From contig JASANG010001006.1 in assembly GCA_030248215.1 (NCBI GenBank), positions 307,621 through 371,620 of the forward strand: DNA of 64,000 nt, given 5' to 3'. This DNA is from Enoplolaimus lenunculus. Taxonomy: Eukaryota; Nematoda; Enoplea; Enoplida; Thoracostomopsidae. The notes beneath the pieces were generated by a model that had not been told where the DNA came from, did not search any database, and was given only the letters and a program-made list of their open reading frames with translations. Positions 63,221 through 64,000 of the stretch are shown piece after piece; the stretch's first letter is position 1; each line of letters begins with the position of its first letter. A program made the translations under genes and the position numbers.

Positions 63221-64000
63221 TGAGTATCACACTTGCTTAGTATAACTGTTATACCCCGTAAATTTGTATTTTCAGAAATGATGGATACGGTTCTGAAAAA
63301 CTATCTGCAGTCCCTAATTGAAACCCGCGTGTCCCTTAGTATAAGGACGCGCAGTTCCTTATTAGATGCTCGGTGGTCCTTGTTATCAAAAATTATGATT
63401 GCAAATTTCGATATTTTCTACAAATATGGACCATATTTAAAAATTAAAATCTCCTTACAACAAATATTATACTGGCCAAATTGTAAAAAACTCAAACTAT
63501 TTGTTCAATAATTATATTAAATAGTTTTTAAGTAAAAAATTCAGCCACTTGAAAATGCTTATTTTTATTTTAAATATTTTAACTGCAAATAACAGACTAC
63601 AAAACGATTGCAGACAATAAGGAACAGGCGTGCTAAACAGACAAAGGTCACCGCTACGCATCCATATAAAAACTAGCTATGTTTTGAGGACTCGATGAAT
63701 TCAATATGTTTAGAGCTTAAATGTCCCGTTAGTACCAGCACGGTCCTTATTTGTTTTATTGACTTTGTTTGCCAAAAATAATTTATAAACTTAATGCATA
63801 TTTCGGTTTCTTAATAATTTCCTCTGTCTATCTATCTATCTATTTATCCCCTGCTACTGTTTACGCACGCTCAAATCATTCTTGTAATTGACTTTTTCAT
63901 TATTTTCAATGATCTGTTGAATTTTATGAGATCAAGAAAAAGGTATCGTGAGAGTTGTCGACGTTTAAGTACGTATTAAATCATCATCCGTTTGATTTTA

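Larger units (their letters stand above)
59943..64000 (-). mobile_element. Decayed pogo/Tigger-like DNA transposon with about 1-kb inverted arms
   Basis: 59943-60953 and 62985-64000 are inverted copies. The inner about 900 bp are almost identical (a 92-codon frame is the same in both), while the outer part next to GAGATCAAG is more diverged. The right end is cut by the window edge. Between the arms are minus-strand transposase pieces (helix-turn-helix part at 62668-62880, DDE C-terminal part at 62195-62542) and a 446-bp MITE. Arms this long are unusual for pogo/Tigger, where tens of bases are typical. Confidence 0.75.

Overview
The window is eukaryotic, AT-rich animal DNA. It has GT-AG introns, very long introns packed with miniature inverted-repeat transposons (MITEs), tRNA-derived SINEs, satellites and LTR fossils, and no bacterial features. 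Kringle, C-type lectin and sushi modules in one secreted protein, a low-GC background and many TTAGGC-like hexamer MITEs suggest a marine invertebrate, perhaps an ascidian or another invertebrate deuterostome. I cannot name the species. || The main content is one large host gene on the minus strand. It starts at 53136 and runs off the left edge. I could place 20 coding exons by reading splice sites and reading phase by hand, including five of only 49-79 nt. They sum to 3123 nt (1041 codons) and every junction agrees in phase. The deduced order is signal peptide, short cysteine module, EPN-type C-type lectin domain (CTLD), kringle, kringle, then three CTLD-sushi pairs and the start of a fifth CTLD. 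The later CTLDs are each spread over three exons with phases 1-2-0-1 and a tiny middle exon carrying a WT motif. All other domains are phase 1-1 cassettes, so the gene looks built by exon shuffling and tandem duplication of a CTLD+sushi block. || Layout by region: 0-22.9 kb holds the (CTLD-sushi)n part and the two kringle exons, with introns full of MITEs, a solo LTR, a GC-rich minisatellite inside a MITE and a TTA microsatellite. 22.9-39 kb is one intron holding an old, broken Ty3/Gypsy-type element. That element is itself invaded by MITEs, a SINE, a hAT-like MITE and a 223/195-bp tandem array, and the array is split by a very young non-autonomous LTR element with 1.72-kb LTRs. 39.9-42.1 kb holds the first CTLD exons. 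42-51.3 kb is another repeat-rich intron with a 28-bp satellite. 51.3-53.1 kb holds the 5' exons. 53.1-64 kb is upstream or intergenic DNA with an 82-bp array, several MITEs and, at the right edge, a decayed pogo/Tigger-like DNA transposon with about 1-kb inverted arms. || No other host gene is supported. Coordinates read by eye may be off by one or two bases, and repeat-family boundaries by more.
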